A DNA stretch of 64,000 nt from Hippopus hippopus (lineage: Eukaryota > Mollusca > Bivalvia > Cardiida > Cardiidae): positions 64,998,845-65,062,844 of the forward strand of contig OX328096.1 of the NCBI GenBank assembly GCA_946811185.2. Reading direction: 5' to 3'. The notes under the pieces were generated by a model. The model searched no databases, was not told the DNA's origin, and saw only the letters and a list, made by a program, of their open reading frames with translations. Positions within the stretch are counted from its first letter, which is position 1. Every line of letters starts with the position of its first letter. Both the position numbers and the translations under genes were made by a program. Below are positions 35,001-43,140 of this stretch, piece by piece.

Positions 35001-35919
35001 CTAATACCTGTTCCGCCATTTCCGCGTATATTTCGTCGACATCATCCTCGTTTAAATTAACGATCGGAAATCCGGAATGGAAATTCATAGATTTTAATTC
35101 TTTAGTTCCAGAGTGTTTCATCATACAGTTCATAATGAGTTTAACTTTCGTTTGACGATTCCTTCTCATAACGTCGGTTAATTTATTTTTCGCTAAATCG
35201 AGGAATTCTTCCGGCGTATAAGATTCTTTACCTCTTATAAGATATTCTTTGGTAAATCCCTTAAGTGCCGACGCTCCTTCTTCAATCTCTATTTCATCTT
35301 CATCCTTATATAACTTATCTATCTTTCCTTTTAAAGCTTCTATCTCGGGCGATATTTTTCTCGGGGTTTCGCTATCTAAATATTCAATCAACTTCTTGAT
35401 TGTGACTTTAGGTAGTGGCGTTGATTGCGATACCGGGGCTCCGATATCCCCTCCCCGATTACTTAGAAGATCGATTAATTCGCCTCTTCTAAGTCTAGAG
35501 TATCCACGAATTCCTAAAGACTTAGATTCCCGTTTTAAGTCTCTTACCGTAAGCCCCCTGAATTGATCGGTTGGAGGATTACTTAGAAGATCGATTAATC
35601 CGGCTCTTCTAAGTCTAGAGTATCCTCGAATTCCTAAAGACCTAGATTCCCGTTTTAAATCTCTTACCGTAAGCCCCCAAAATAGATCGGCTAGACTAAT
35701 AGGCGGAGGATTACTTAGAAGATCGATTAATTCGGCTCTTTTAAGCGTAGAGTATCCTCGAATTCCTAAAGACCTAGATTCCCGTTTTAAGTCTCCTACC
35801 GTAAGCTCCCTGAATAGATCGACCTGAGGATTACGTAGCGTAGAGAATCCCCGGATTCCTTTAGACCTAGCTAAATTTTTTAAACCTCTTACGGTTTACA
35901 CATTATAATTCGTACCCAT
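31902..35919 (-). pseudogene. polB: Protein-primed DNA polymerase B, broken
   Basis: Family B polymerase of the protein-primed type, which replicates Polinton DNA. Exonuclease motifs are visible: IYADMES (near 34300), NYSRYDAHLF (near 33870) and YNKVDVLLLAD (near 33410). So are polymerase motif A YLDANNLYG (near 33105), motif B KLMNNSVFGK (near 32700) and motif C FTDTDS (near 32415). About 170 codons upstream of the catalytic part hold Rho_N-like repeats. I place the start at 35919 (TTTAAAATGG context). Breaks: stop at codon 8 (35896-35898), stop at 32986-32988, and an extra T in a T run near 32535 that shifts the frame. The last 40 codons lie inside the left TIR. Full length would be about 1,340 codons. 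Confidence 0.93.
35457..35895 (-). repeat. Rho_N/SAP-like repeats in the polB N-terminal region
   Basis: Three near-identical copies of a ~99-bp coding unit, plus a truncated fourth nearest the start codon. Each full unit encodes LTVRDLKRESRSLGIRGYS, then about 15 further residues ending in LIDLLS. The pattern matches the small helical Rho_N/SAP fold, which binds nucleic acid. Spacing between copies is 120 and 132 bp. DNA identity between copies is high even at third positions, so the expansion is recent or homogenised. Links between copies are Pro-rich. Confidence 0.75.
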
Positions 35920-35955
35920 TTTAAATATGTAACTTTAATGCTTAACTTAAAAATT
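35920..35955 (-). promoter_or_regulatory. polB upstream region, AAGTTAAG class
   Basis: Reading toward the gene: AAGTTAAG (35941-35948 on the other strand as CTTAACTT), then a TTTAAAATG start. The box begins 22 bp from the start codon, exactly as in the gene starting at 47613. The two upstream regions are alike over about 40 bp. I infer a shared promoter. Confidence 0.6.
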
Positions 35956-35970
35956 TTTTAACATAGCGTT

Positions 35971-36004
35971 AAATATATATTTTCTTTTAAGAAAATATAT
36001 ATTT
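35971..36004. terminator. AT-rich palindrome between two genes
   Basis: Arms AAATATATATTTTCTT and AAGAAAATATATATTT, perfect, with a 2-bp centre. It lies between the end of the 36018-36386 gene and the polB start, both on the minus strand. It could be a transcript-end or processing hairpin. Function is inferred from position only. Confidence 0.45.
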
Positions 36005-36017
36005 TCTATCGCGGTGG

Positions 36018-36386
36018 TCAATCCGTTAGGATCTTAATCTTATATTTATTATTCCAAATTCCCCCATTAAAGTTCTTAATTATTTGCGGGCAGCGATCTA
36101 TAAATCTACCCGCCTTATAAAGCGATGGAAAGGTTTTTATTTCGCCAGTTTCAACATCCCCTATACTAACTTTCTTAGGATTAGCCATAAAAGTTTTTAA
36201 TCTATCGTACTTAGGGTCTTTACTTCCTTCTTTTATAGTAGGGACTTCGCTTCTTTTTTTATTAGGTACCTTATCGTACAAACCGTGTTCTTTTACCAAC
36301 TCGTCCAACCGCTTTTTGTCCCAGTATGCGTAGAAATTTATATTATTTTGTCTAAGAATTTTTTTTATATCCTCGACCTTTAACAT
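36018..36386 (-). CDS. Small putative DNA-binding protein (SAP-like plus NUMOD1-like)
   Basis: 122 codons, intact. The N terminus (MLKVEDIKKILRQNNINFYA...) reads like a SAP/helix-extension-helix unit. The C-terminal 50 residues (VSIGDVETGEIKTFPSLYKA, then about 20 residues to IWNNKYKIKIL) resemble the NUMOD1 type of nuclease-associated DNA-binding module. No nuclease catalytic motif is present. The start is preceded by TATATAAAAAATG, and an AAGTTAAG box lies 27 bp upstream of the ATG. It sits between polB and the major capsid gene. A DNA-binding or regulatory role is inferred. The family assignment is from pattern only. Confidence 0.65.
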   Translation of the reverse strand: MLKVEDIKKILRQNNINFYAYWDKKRLDELVKEHGLYDKVPNKKRSEVPTIKEGSKDPKYDRLKTFMANPKKVSIGDVETGEIKTFPSLYKAGRFIDRCPQIIKNFNGGIWNNKYKIKILTD

Positions 36387-36426
36387 TTTTTATATAAGAT
36401 CTAATTAATTAACTTAACTTCATTTT
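36387..36426 (-). promoter_or_regulatory. Promoter of the 36018-36386 gene
   Basis: On the minus strand: AAGTTAAGTTAATTAATTAG, then ATCTTATATAAAAAATG. It combines the AAGTTAAG box with the TATA-like run into the start codon. It also follows immediately after the capsid gene stop, so part of it may act in transcript ending. Confidence 0.5.
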
Positions 36427-37702
36427 TTATATCACTACACTCATTTTATTTCCGTCGGACTGGAAGTTAATTAATCTATCGCAAATAATAACGGCGTATG
36501 CCTCCGTGTTCGCGGGTTGATTTTCGGCAAACTTTGCTTTGATTTGGATATCGGTGACCGAGTATTTTAATTTCTTGCTCTGTTTGGAAACGTCGAATAA
36601 AAACAAAGGATAAAGGGTTTTATAATCAGAGGGGGTAATGTTAGGGTTTGACACCAATTCATCCATGTTATAAAACTTTGATCTAAATAAAGCGGCATCA
36701 CTGTACGCTCTAGTAAATTGGTTCGCAGCGAACGAAAGATTATAGTCAGCCGCGGGATATCTAGTAGAATTTAACATAACGTACATATTATTAACGTTTC
36801 TATGATCGAATATGGCCGGATTTTGTTCTTGATTACCAGTTTTACCGGTCTGAAAGCCGACGATAATAAAATGCGGTACCTCGGGTGATTATAACGGAAA
36901 GTCTCCAAGTAAACGTCGATGACTGAGGAACCGCGATAGAGTCACATTGCCTCATTCTATATCCGACCGGTACTTTTTCTTTTCTCTCGATAATTTTATA
37001 AAGTTTCATCTTCTCTCCATCCGCGGGTAGCACGTGTGGCACATACCAAGATATTTTAAGTAAATTAATTCTACCATCAGGGGGAGCAGCACCATCTCGA
37101 AAGACCGCATCATTATCATCATTTCTCTTTAATGTGAGAGTTTGCTTCATTCCGTACAATATCTTATCATAATCGTCGCAAAAACCGAATATATGTTTTA
37201 ACGGAATTCTGAAACTAAAGGTACCTCTCGGAAGAGGATCATTAATAATATAATTTCTTCTTACGATGAAACCGGTGTTTCCAGCAGCCGCGTTAGCCGT
37301 TGTATCCTTATTGATTTAACCCTTGCGATTTAGAAAAATCGTCGGGATATTTTAACAAACCGAGCATCGTAGTAGCCTGACTGGGATACAATATAGATTC
37401 GATGTCCATACCCGAAAGTTGATACTTAATATTTTTAAAAAGATACATGAGGCCGTTGTTTATTAAAGAATATTGGTGTTTGCGTCGTAAACCGCTCCAG
37501 TATCGTTTCTTACTAATTCGCCTATAATAAGTAAATAACTCTCGCTAGGATGCGTAAAAATATCTTGGGTCTCGATGTTAATCCTAATTTCTCCTCCCGA
37601 GTTGCTGAGGTTTGTACCGGTGATTGGTTGGTACTCAAAGTGTTCGTACTCGATGATACTATCATCTTTTAAAACTGGTTCGGTTATTTTTAAAATGTTC
37701 AT
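36427..37702 (-). pseudogene. mcp: Major capsid protein (double jelly-roll type), frameshifted
   Basis: About 425 codons' worth of sequence in four pieces that are open in turn in different frames: 37463-37702, about 37318-37470, about 36886-37317 and 36427-36882. It starts MNILKITEP after TATAAAATATG. Recognisable Polinton/adintovirus capsid phrases include THPSESYLLIIG, MYLFKNIKYQLSG, LKHIFGFCDDYDKI and the final LFLFDVSKQSKKLKYS. Breaks: a frameshift near 37466-37475; a shift with an apparent loss of a few bases near 37317; one extra C in the C run at 36883-36885. The gene lies in the capsid block next to the core-like and scaffold-like proteins. Assignment is by pattern and position. It makes no capsid in this copy. 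Confidence 0.8.
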
Positions 37703-37742
37703 ATTTTATAATTATAATTATAATTTTTTAAAATAATTATAA
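37703..37742 (-). promoter_or_regulatory. Capsid gene promoter in an AT palindrome
   Basis: AT-only DNA with repeated AATTATAATT on both sides of TTTTTTAAAA, so it can fold back. The capsid-side end reads TATAAAATATG into the start codon. It may serve both as end of the 37743-38091 transcript and start of the capsid transcript. Confidence 0.5.
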
Positions 37743-38091
37743 TTATTCTAACCAAAGCTGGGGAAAAGGCTTATTTTTGCCATTAACGTACACACCTTTA
37801 AGCCCAATGACACTCATGGTATATTCTTTAGTTTTAGGATAAACTTTGTTACCGTATACGAACATTACTCGGGGTATACCCCACTTTTCTAAACGTTCAT
37901 TTACCTTTTTCTCAATCTCTTTCATCTCGGTTATTTTTTCGGAAGATAACTCGACAACAGATTTTTTATAATCGTATTTCGTTTCATTAGTTTCGAGGAT
38001 TTTGCAATCTTTTAGGTTAAAAAAAGGCGCCTAGTATTTTAATAGAACTAGTACCGTATTTTTTATAATCTACGCGTTTGAATGTTAACAT
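37743..38091 (-). pseudogene. Conserved Polinton protein of unknown role, frameshifted
   Basis: About 115 codons from an ATG at 38091 (context TATAAAAAAGAATG) to the stop at 37743. The first ~25 codons and the remaining ~90 are in frames one base apart. They meet at a run of seven T (38019-38025 as A on the plus strand), so one extra T explains the break. The second part has a charged helix (EIEKKVNERLEKW) followed by a short beta-like region (VMFVYGNKVYPKTKEY). I do not recognise a domain. Its place between the core-like protein and the capsid suggests a virion or assembly role. Confidence 0.65.
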
Positions 38092-38117
38092 TCTTTTTTA
38101 TAAGGAATTTTAATTTC

Positions 38118-38504
38118 TCATACTACTTTAATACCCGCTCCACCGTTTAATTTTTTAACTAAATCTTGAATAGCGATAGCGCTTCCATCTATTAATGTAC
38201 TAATGTTTTGCATTTCGACTCGCGCCTCAGGGATATCATATTTTTGTAAAATTTTCTTCGATTTCGGTGTCAAAGCTTTCGTAACTAATTTTTTCCCCGT
38301 TTCTATAGCCGCGCTTTTTCCAACCTCTAAAGCTTTCTTCGCGCCTTCCTTAGCTACACTCTTTCCCACATCGAGAGCAGAACTCGCGAGTTGTTTAGCC
38401 GTGCTACTCGTAAAAAGTCTCGCTAAAAAGCTAGCTAAACTATCGAAGATTCCGGAACCACCGTACGAATACCTTCTTTTAAATCCGCGTTTTTTAACAA
38501 TCAT
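38118..38504 (-). CDS. Core-like minor virion protein
   Basis: 128 codons, intact. It begins MIVKKRGFKRRYSYGGSG, a basic, glycine-rich lead like those of adenovirus/Polinton core or pVI-pX-type proteins. A long Ala/Lys/Ser-rich helical region with heptad-like repeats of GKSAAxEGAKKALEV type follows, then a short C-terminal tail. The start is set by TATAAAATATG. Being basic and repetitive, it probably contacts DNA or the inner capsid face. That is an inference from composition and from its place in the capsid gene block. Confidence 0.65.
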   Translation of the reverse strand: MIVKKRGFKRRYSYGGSGIFDSLASFLARLFTSSTAKQLASSALDVGKSVAKEGAKKALEVGKSAAIETGKKLVTKALTPKSKKILQKYDIPEARVEMQNISTLIDGSAIAIQDLVKKLNGGAGIKVV

Positions 38505-38507
38505 ATT

Positions 38508-39368
38508 TTATAATATAGACATTAATTTTTTATAAGCGGTCGAATTTAAAACGCCTTGTCTTTTTAATTCGTCGCAAATACCTACTAGCTCGTTCCTTAC
38601 TCCCGTGTTACCCGCCTCTTTACTCGCCAACAGCAGGTCTAGTCTTTCGAGTAATGCGTTAGGATCAGATGGGATAAAAACGATGCCCTCTCCCGTTGTA
38701 TACTTAATCTTATCTCGCCAAATAGGAGATAGTATTTCCTTCCATTTAGCGCTTTTATTGGCACTAGGTCGGTTTTTACTCGAATCGTAATTCCGATAAA
38801 TATCATTCGTTCTTACCATCATCCTCGCGTAATTATCGTAATCCGCACTCATATAAATATTACTATCGGGGTTCAAAGACATGATTAACTCCCATAGACC
38901 GAGTGTTCCTTTGTATTCGTCTTTACCGATTATAATATCATCTTCATCGAACATTACCATCTTGTCGCCAATATATAATTAACCGCTATCATACCTTACT
39001 CAGAACGTTGTATCAGTTATTTTTGGGTCGCCGAGCCTTAGTAAATAACTCTTCGCTATTTCTCCGAGATCTTTTCCTTGTTTTTCTAACGATTCTTCGA
39101 TAGCCTTTATAGATGAGTCTGGAAACGTAGTAACTTCCGGTAACTTTTCGATACCCTCTCTAATAGGTCTAAGTCCCTCAGTAATCTCCCTTGCTGCGGC
39201 TTTTTGCGTTTCCGTAACGGGTTTAAAAAACTTCGAAAGATCAGCTTGAAGTTCCTGTTCACCCGTTCTCTCCGCTAGTAGATTATCCCGAATATTCTTT
39301 CTCGTTTCGAGATACTCCTTTATGATTAAGTCCCTGTTCGCGGGATCGGCGATTTTTAAAAAAGACAT
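38508..39368 (-). pseudogene. Conserved Polinton protein, two in-frame stops
   Basis: 287 codons in a single frame from ATG 39368 to the stop at 38508, cut by TGA at 39000-39002 and TAA at 38979-38981. The N-terminal third is helical and charged (LAERTGEQELQADLSKFF...). The C-terminal part has GTLGLWELIMSLNPDS, then DYDNYARMM, VFIPSDPNALLERLDLLLAS and a final helical tail. From memory this protein is one of the standard, function-unknown genes of animal Polintons, and I have no enzyme motif for it. The start is preceded by TATATAAAAAAATG. The spacing to the core-like gene is 3 bp. Confidence 0.7.
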
Positions 39369-39379
39369 TTTTTTATATA

Positions 39380-39625
39380 TTATAATTTTTTAAACGCGGT
39401 TTTCAACGCAGTTTTCAACACGGTTTTCAACACAGTTTTCAACGCAGTTTTCAACACGGTTTTCAACGCAGTTTTCAACGCGGTTTTCAATGCCGTTTTC
39501 AACACGGTTTTCAACGCCGTTTTCAACGGAGTTTTCAACGCAGTTTTCAACACGGTTTTCAACACGGTTTTCAATGCAGTTTTCAACACGGTTTTCAACA
39601 CGGTTTTCAACGCAGTTTTCAACAT
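39380..39625 (-). repeat. 12-bp minisatellite encoding (A/V)LKT units
   Basis: About twenty copies of a 12-bp unit (GTTTTCAACRCR on the plus strand). On the minus strand they form an 81-codon frame of alternating ALKT and VLKT, opened by an ATG at 39625 and ending AFKKL. It lies between the genes ending at 39719 and starting at 39368. The upstream region lacks the TATAAAATG box, so translation is doubtful. If made, the product would be a basic amphipathic helix. Confidence 0.85.
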
Positions 39626-39640
39626 AGTCCTATATGGACA

Positions 39641-39674
39641 AAATATATATTCTTTTTAAACAGAATATATATTT
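39641..39674. terminator. AT-rich hairpin
   Basis: Arms AAATATATATTCT and AGAATATATATTT around an 8-bp loop, just past the stop of the 39719-40354 gene. It closely resembles the palindrome at 35971-36004, so the two may do the same job, probably ending transcripts. Confidence 0.5.
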
Positions 39675-39718
39675 CTCAACTCGTTTCGTAACTAAAGTTG
39701 CACGAAAAATTTATTTTT

Positions 39719-40354
39719 CTAGGCACGATTCTTTTCCACCAACCTCCGAAAGGACTCACGCGCTTCTTGCCTCCCTCTCCTGATTAAACTTTCTTCGTTT
39801 TCGGTAGATTTCTTAATTTTCGTTCTTATCTCCTGCTTCATTTTCTTATACTTATCTCGTTCTTCCATGATAAGTTTAAATTCTTCATCCGACACGTAAT
39901 TGTCGATTAAAGCTTTAGATACATGAGAAGCGATTGTATCGAGCTTAGCATCAGCCGCCATTCGAATCTTTCGATGTTTTTCCACCTTGGTCGTCGATTT
40001 TCTTACCGCGTATTTACCTACTATTGAAAGAAGCCCGGTTGCCGCGGCTACTACTTCTAACGCTATGACAGCCGGAATAGCTACGACGGTAGATAGTAAA
40101 CTGATTCCACCTACTCCCGAAGCCATGGTTACCGTGACCAAAACCGTGTCGATGTTGTCAACGATTCTCGTGGCTCTAAAATATTTTTTAGCTAAGGCGT
40201 CTCTTTCCCGAATTTCGTTCTCGAGAAACTCTCGTACTTCGGATATTTTTTGTAAACGGTAGGAGTGGCCTCCGTCATCCATAGGTGGAGCGCTTGGCTC
40301 CGACAGAGGAGGATATAATTTTTTAGAAGGATGTTCTTGATCCGTTTCTGCCAT
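39719..40354 (-). CDS. Conserved Polinton membrane-type protein
   Basis: 211 codons, intact. N terminus: Pro-rich (YPPLSEPSAPPMDDGG). Centre: a charged helix, then two hydrophobic stretches rich in Val/Ala/Gly (about residues 76-118) that could span a membrane. C terminus: charged helical region with EEFKLIMEERDKYKKMKQ. From memory, proteins of this layout recur in Polintons of cnidarians, molluscs and fish with no known function. The start is set by TATAAAATGG. I see no enzyme motif. A virion membrane or membrane-remodelling role is possible but is only inferred from the hydrophobic pair. Confidence 0.75.
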   Translation of the reverse strand: MAETDQEHPSKKLYPPLSEPSAPPMDDGGHSYRLQKISEVREFLENEIRERDALAKKYFRATRIVDNIDTVLVTVTMASGVGGISLLSTVVAIPAVIALEVVAAATGLLSIVGKYAVRKSTTKVEKHRKIRMAADAKLDTIASHVSKALIDNYVSDEEFKLIMEERDKYKKMKQEIRTKIKKSTENEESLIRRGRQEARESFRRLVEKNRA

Positions 40355-40372
40355 TTTATAGAAATAATATTT
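40355..40372 (-). promoter_or_regulatory. TATAAAATG start box
   Basis: Minus strand ATATTATTTCTATAAAATG runs directly into the start codon of the 39719-40354 gene. Same box as at 42649, 43929 and 43951. Confidence 0.55.
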
Positions 40373-40375
40373 TTT

Positions 40376-40746
40376 TTATGCCAGATATTTTAGGTAGCAA
40401 AATAACTCGCCCTCGGGTATTTTGATAGGTTTCCCGGAGAAATTATAAATATAGACTAAGATATCGTCGACCTTATTATCGAGATGCATTCCATTAAGAA
40501 TGGTTAAACTATCTTTCCATTTATTACTAACGGATATCGCCACAACTCCTCGCGTAGTTATATAGCCGAATCCTAGCGAAAGTCTCACGCCATCAGGAGG
40601 AGGAATCTTGATAGTAACTTCGAGTATATTTTCCATTTTATAGGGTCTTGTTTTAAGGGAGGATATCTTACCGAATGAGGTTTCCAAAATATAGTTTTAT
40701 GTCGAGTAGTAATATTAGGTTTTATACCAAATTTATGAATATCCAT
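40376..40746 (-). pseudogene. dUTPase-fold protein, copy 2, frameshifted
   Basis: It starts at ATG 40746, overlapping the end of the upstream paralogue by 14 bp, and runs ~40 codons to a one-base loss near 40623. The rest is open in the next frame to the stop at 40376. The second part has PPDGVRLSLGFGYIT, a LNGMHLDNKVDDI stretch and KPIKIPEGELFCYL, the beta-strand order of trimeric dUTPases. The nucleotide-binding residues of motif 3 are not recognisable, so catalysis is unlikely. An internal ATG at 40636 happens to follow TATAAA and could still give an 86-codon product. It is paralogous to 40733-41221. Confidence 0.65.
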
Positions 40747-41221
40747 TTTTTATTATATTATAATTATCGTAATATTCGTAGTTTTCATGAAAAGTCCCTT
40801 TATAATATACGACGAGAAATAATAGTTCGCCTCTCGAGATAGTAATAGTTTTATCGGAAATATTTTTTATAATCGTCGTTATATCTTCATCCTCTATCCT
40901 AGAAAATCCTCCATATGTGCGTGCATGACTGTTTCTTATACCATTTAAGATTAAAGATCTATCGAGTAGAACTCGTAAATTATCGTAATAATCCTTATCA
41001 TCGCACGATACTATATTCGATGTAACGAGCCCAAGACCGAGCTGAAGTTTTACAGCATCATTAGGTTTTAGTTTTATTTCTTGTTGCGAATATATTTCCC
41101 ATACATTACTCCCAACTTGTGTAGGTGGGTAATCTAAATCCGGAAAAGGAAGCCACACTACCGTGTCGGTAACATTTTTGTGCGTTTTATTTTCTTTAAA
41201 AATATTAGCTTTGCTTAACAT
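40733..41221 (-). CDS. dUTPase-fold protein, copy 1
   Basis: 162 codons, intact. Core: WEIYSQQEIKLKPNDAVKLQ, then LGLGLVTS, a central LNGIRNSHARTYGGF stretch and KTITISRGELLFLVV. The strand order and the Gly positions fit the trimeric dUTPase fold, including an end block like the family's GDRIAQ motif. The usual uracil-site tyrosine and catalytic aspartate context are absent, so I favour a structural or repurposed role, perhaps in the virion. Its start has TATATAAAAATG. Its stop overlaps the start of the paralogue downstream, so the two are probably read together. Confidence 0.65.
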   Translation of the reverse strand: MLSKANIFKENKTHKNVTDTVVWLPFPDLDYPPTQVGSNVWEIYSQQEIKLKPNDAVKLQLGLGLVTSNIVSCDDKDYYDNLRVLLDRSLILNGIRNSHARTYGGFSRIEDEDITTIIKNISDKTITISRGELLFLVVYYKGTFHENYEYYDNYNIIKNGYS

Positions 41222-41260
41222 TTTTATATAGTAAATATTTTTTTTTTAAATTAAAATTTT

Positions 41261-41848
41261 TTATAATATAGCGCCTAAAATAGGGATATTAGCAAATGGA
41301 CTATTAGGTCCGAGCAAAAGTCCTCTTCCGTCATAAATCTTCCCTCCTCGCTTTAAATATAAACCATTGCCAAAAGAGTTTAATCCTTTACCTTCATGCG
41401 GCTTTAAGTATAATCCGCATCCATCGGTTTCAACTTGACAAACGCTTCCTCCTTTTTTAAGATAGAGACCCAAGCCCATCGCTTTTTGTACACCCGTTTG
41501 AGCTAATCCGGAAAGAGCACCGACGCATAAAGCCGGTAAAACGGTTTTCGCGAGCATCGGTAAAGCTCTAGCGGCTAACCCAGCCAACATTCCGAGAAAA
41601 CCTCCCTCTATTTTCGTGTTATATTTAAGTTGTTTCGCGGACATTTTAATCGTGATACCCTTACCGTCCTCATAGGCTTTAGCTATTTTTCTCGCTTGAG
41701 AATCGGTTAATGCTAAAACGTCATTACCTCGTAAATCTTCGTGGCCTAAACGAATACTTACCGGGCAACCGGCTTTAACGGCGTGTTGAAGCTTTTGCTT
41801 TTGTCCTTCCGATATATTTACTTTAACGTTAGTACTATAACTCGTTAT
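41261..41848 (-). pseudogene. Conserved Polinton protein with GLYLK repeats, start codon lost
   Basis: An open frame of 195 codons from 41848 to the stop at 41261. The position where the start is expected, right after TATATAAA, reads ATA instead of ATG (41846-41848). The next in-frame ATG (41644) would drop about 68 residues. The first part has KVNISEGQKQKLQHAVKAG and a GHEDLRGNDVLALT block. The second has a hydrophobic stretch (LAARALPMLAKTVLPALCVG) and three GLYLK motifs, each followed by Gly/Lys. From memory similar proteins occur in many animal Polintons, probably as minor virion proteins. A single G-to-A change explains the loss. Confidence 0.7.
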
Positions 41849-41869
41849 TTTATATAATTATTTTTTTAT

Positions 41870-42643
41870 TTATCTCGCTTCTCTAATATGAAACCTAATC
41901 GTTAAATTTTCGCCTCTAAGATTTAGTAAATTACCGTCTTGATCCGTAATACTTACCTCTAGGTTATGTATTTCGTCTAACTTTATCGGTAGGTATACTA
42001 AATTAACTGGCGACTCGATTATCTTATATCCGGGCACAACATCCGGGAAAAAAGAATAAATAACGTTTTTCGTCGTACCATTAAGGTAACTTCCCGAAAT
42101 AATATCTACGCTAACGAGCAAACTGTTTATACTAAGAATGTTAACTACGTTCTCCGACTCGTGAAATCCTCGTATATATTTAGAGCAAGTAAATCCTAAT
42201 ACTTTGGCGATGGAGCCCGGTTGATTGAAATCTACTTGATAACCGTTTTCCAGAGTAATAACGGACTTTAGGGTATTGGTGTTAGCGGAAATGTTAATAT
42301 AGTACCCTTCATTAACTTTGTCGTAATGGCCCCTTTTTCTCATTTCCTGATGAATGGTATCATTAATGTCAGCGAGGTCGTAACTTCCCTCGGGTATTTT
42401 TATTCTAATCCACGAATTATCGTCGTCTGGAGAATAAACGAACATGTTGTTCGTTTCATCGATATTTGGAAAAGAGTAGTAAGTTTCGAGGTTTACTAAA
42501 GCTATTTCGTACACTTTATCCTTTTCCAGCTGAATGGGAGGATAAAACCTCGTTCTAAAGCGCGTCTCGTTGTCGCTTACTATAATTTGAAACGACGTTT
42601 TATGTTCCGTATTTTTTACGATTCGTTTTAAAAGTTCTTCCAT
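41870..42643 (-). CDS. Minor capsid (penton-like) protein
   Basis: 257 codons, intact. It is beta-rich throughout, with FYPPIQLEKDKVYEIALVNL near the N terminus, a central DLADINDTIHQEM segment, and the closing LEVSITDQDGNLLNLRGENL, TIRFHIRE. This pattern, as I recall it, marks the Polinton/adintovirus penton-like minor capsid protein, a single jelly roll that closes the capsid vertices. The length suits the family. The start is set by TATAAAATGG. It lies next to the packaging ATPase across one small gene, as usual for the morphogenesis block. It is one of the few structural genes still intact here. Confidence 0.8.
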   Translation of the reverse strand: MEELLKRIVKNTEHKTSFQIIVSDNETRFRTRFYPPIQLEKDKVYEIALVNLETYYSFPNIDETNNMFVYSPDDDNSWIRIKIPEGSYDLADINDTIHQEMRKRGHYDKVNEGYYINISANTNTLKSVITLENGYQVDFNQPGSIAKVLGFTCSKYIRGFHESENVVNILSINSLLVSVDIISGSYLNGTTKNVIYSFFPDVVPGYKIIESPVNLVYLPIKLDEIHNLEVSITDQDGNLLNLRGENLTIRFHIREAR

Positions 42644-42662
42644 TTTATAAATATTTAAATAT
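42644..42662 (-). promoter_or_regulatory. Penton gene start box
   Basis: Minus strand AAATATTTATAAAATG: the TATA-like run joins the start codon of the penton-like gene directly. Confidence 0.55.
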
Positions 42663-42665
42663 TTT

Positions 42666-43097
42666 TTATAATTTAAAATGCTCGAGAGCGATATTAAAAA
42701 ATTCTTCTAACCCATCTTTCGTGCTATTTTCGAAACTATAAATATAATCGGTAAAAAATACTATAATTTCGTCTTCATCGATCTCCCCGTAAGTTTTACA
42801 CGCGGAGGTAATATTAATAATAAAATATACGTTGAAATAAAAATCGTACAACAATTTTACGATTCTAACTTCGTGATCCATTCCTCGCATGATCTCCACT
42901 CGTTCTTCTAAGTAATCTATTAATATTTTTACTAAATACTTTTTCTCGTAGCTTTCGGGAATAATGTAATTTTTTATTCCTATTTGTTCTATTATCATTT
43001 TTAAATTATGTCTCGTAAAACGTTCCGCGTTTTTTTCTAGATCGGATTTTAATCTTAGAAAAATTAATTCGCAATTATTTCTATATTTTTCTAACAT
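42666..43097 (-). CDS. Small helical protein of unknown role
   Basis: 143 codons, intact. Predicted mostly helical and mixed-charge, with an aromatic-rich centre (LLYDFYFNVYFIINI) and an acidic C-terminal third (IDEDEIIVFFTDYIYSFE). I recognise no domain. It lies between the packaging ATPase and the penton-like gene. The start context is TATAAAAAAAGAGAATG, with an AAGTTAAG box 34 bp upstream, which groups it with polB more than with the capsid genes. Confidence 0.6.
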   Translation of the reverse strand: MLEKYRNNCELIFLRLKSDLEKNAERFTRHNLKMIIEQIGIKNYIIPESYEKKYLVKILIDYLEERVEIMRGMDHEVRIVKLLYDFYFNVYFIINITSACKTYGEIDEDEIIVFFTDYIYSFENSTKDGLEEFFNIALEHFKL

Positions 43098-43140
43098 TCT
43101 CTTTTTTTATAACGAATATAATTTGTTTAACTTAACTTTA
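43098..43140 (-). promoter_or_regulatory. Upstream region with AAGTTAAG box
   Basis: Minus strand AAAGTTAAGTTAAAC, then about 20 AT-rich bases to TTATAAAAAAAGAGAATG. The box is at 43131-43138. It begins right after the ATPase stop codon, so a role in ending that transcript cannot be excluded. Confidence 0.5.

Noticed and set aside
33653..35566. Plus-strand frames opposite polB
   Set aside because: Shadows of the polymerase coding strand, with no domain or promoter box.
36870..37480. Programmed frameshifting in the capsid gene
   Set aside because: Three shifts occur, one with an apparent loss of several bases, and no slippery-site/structure pair is seen.
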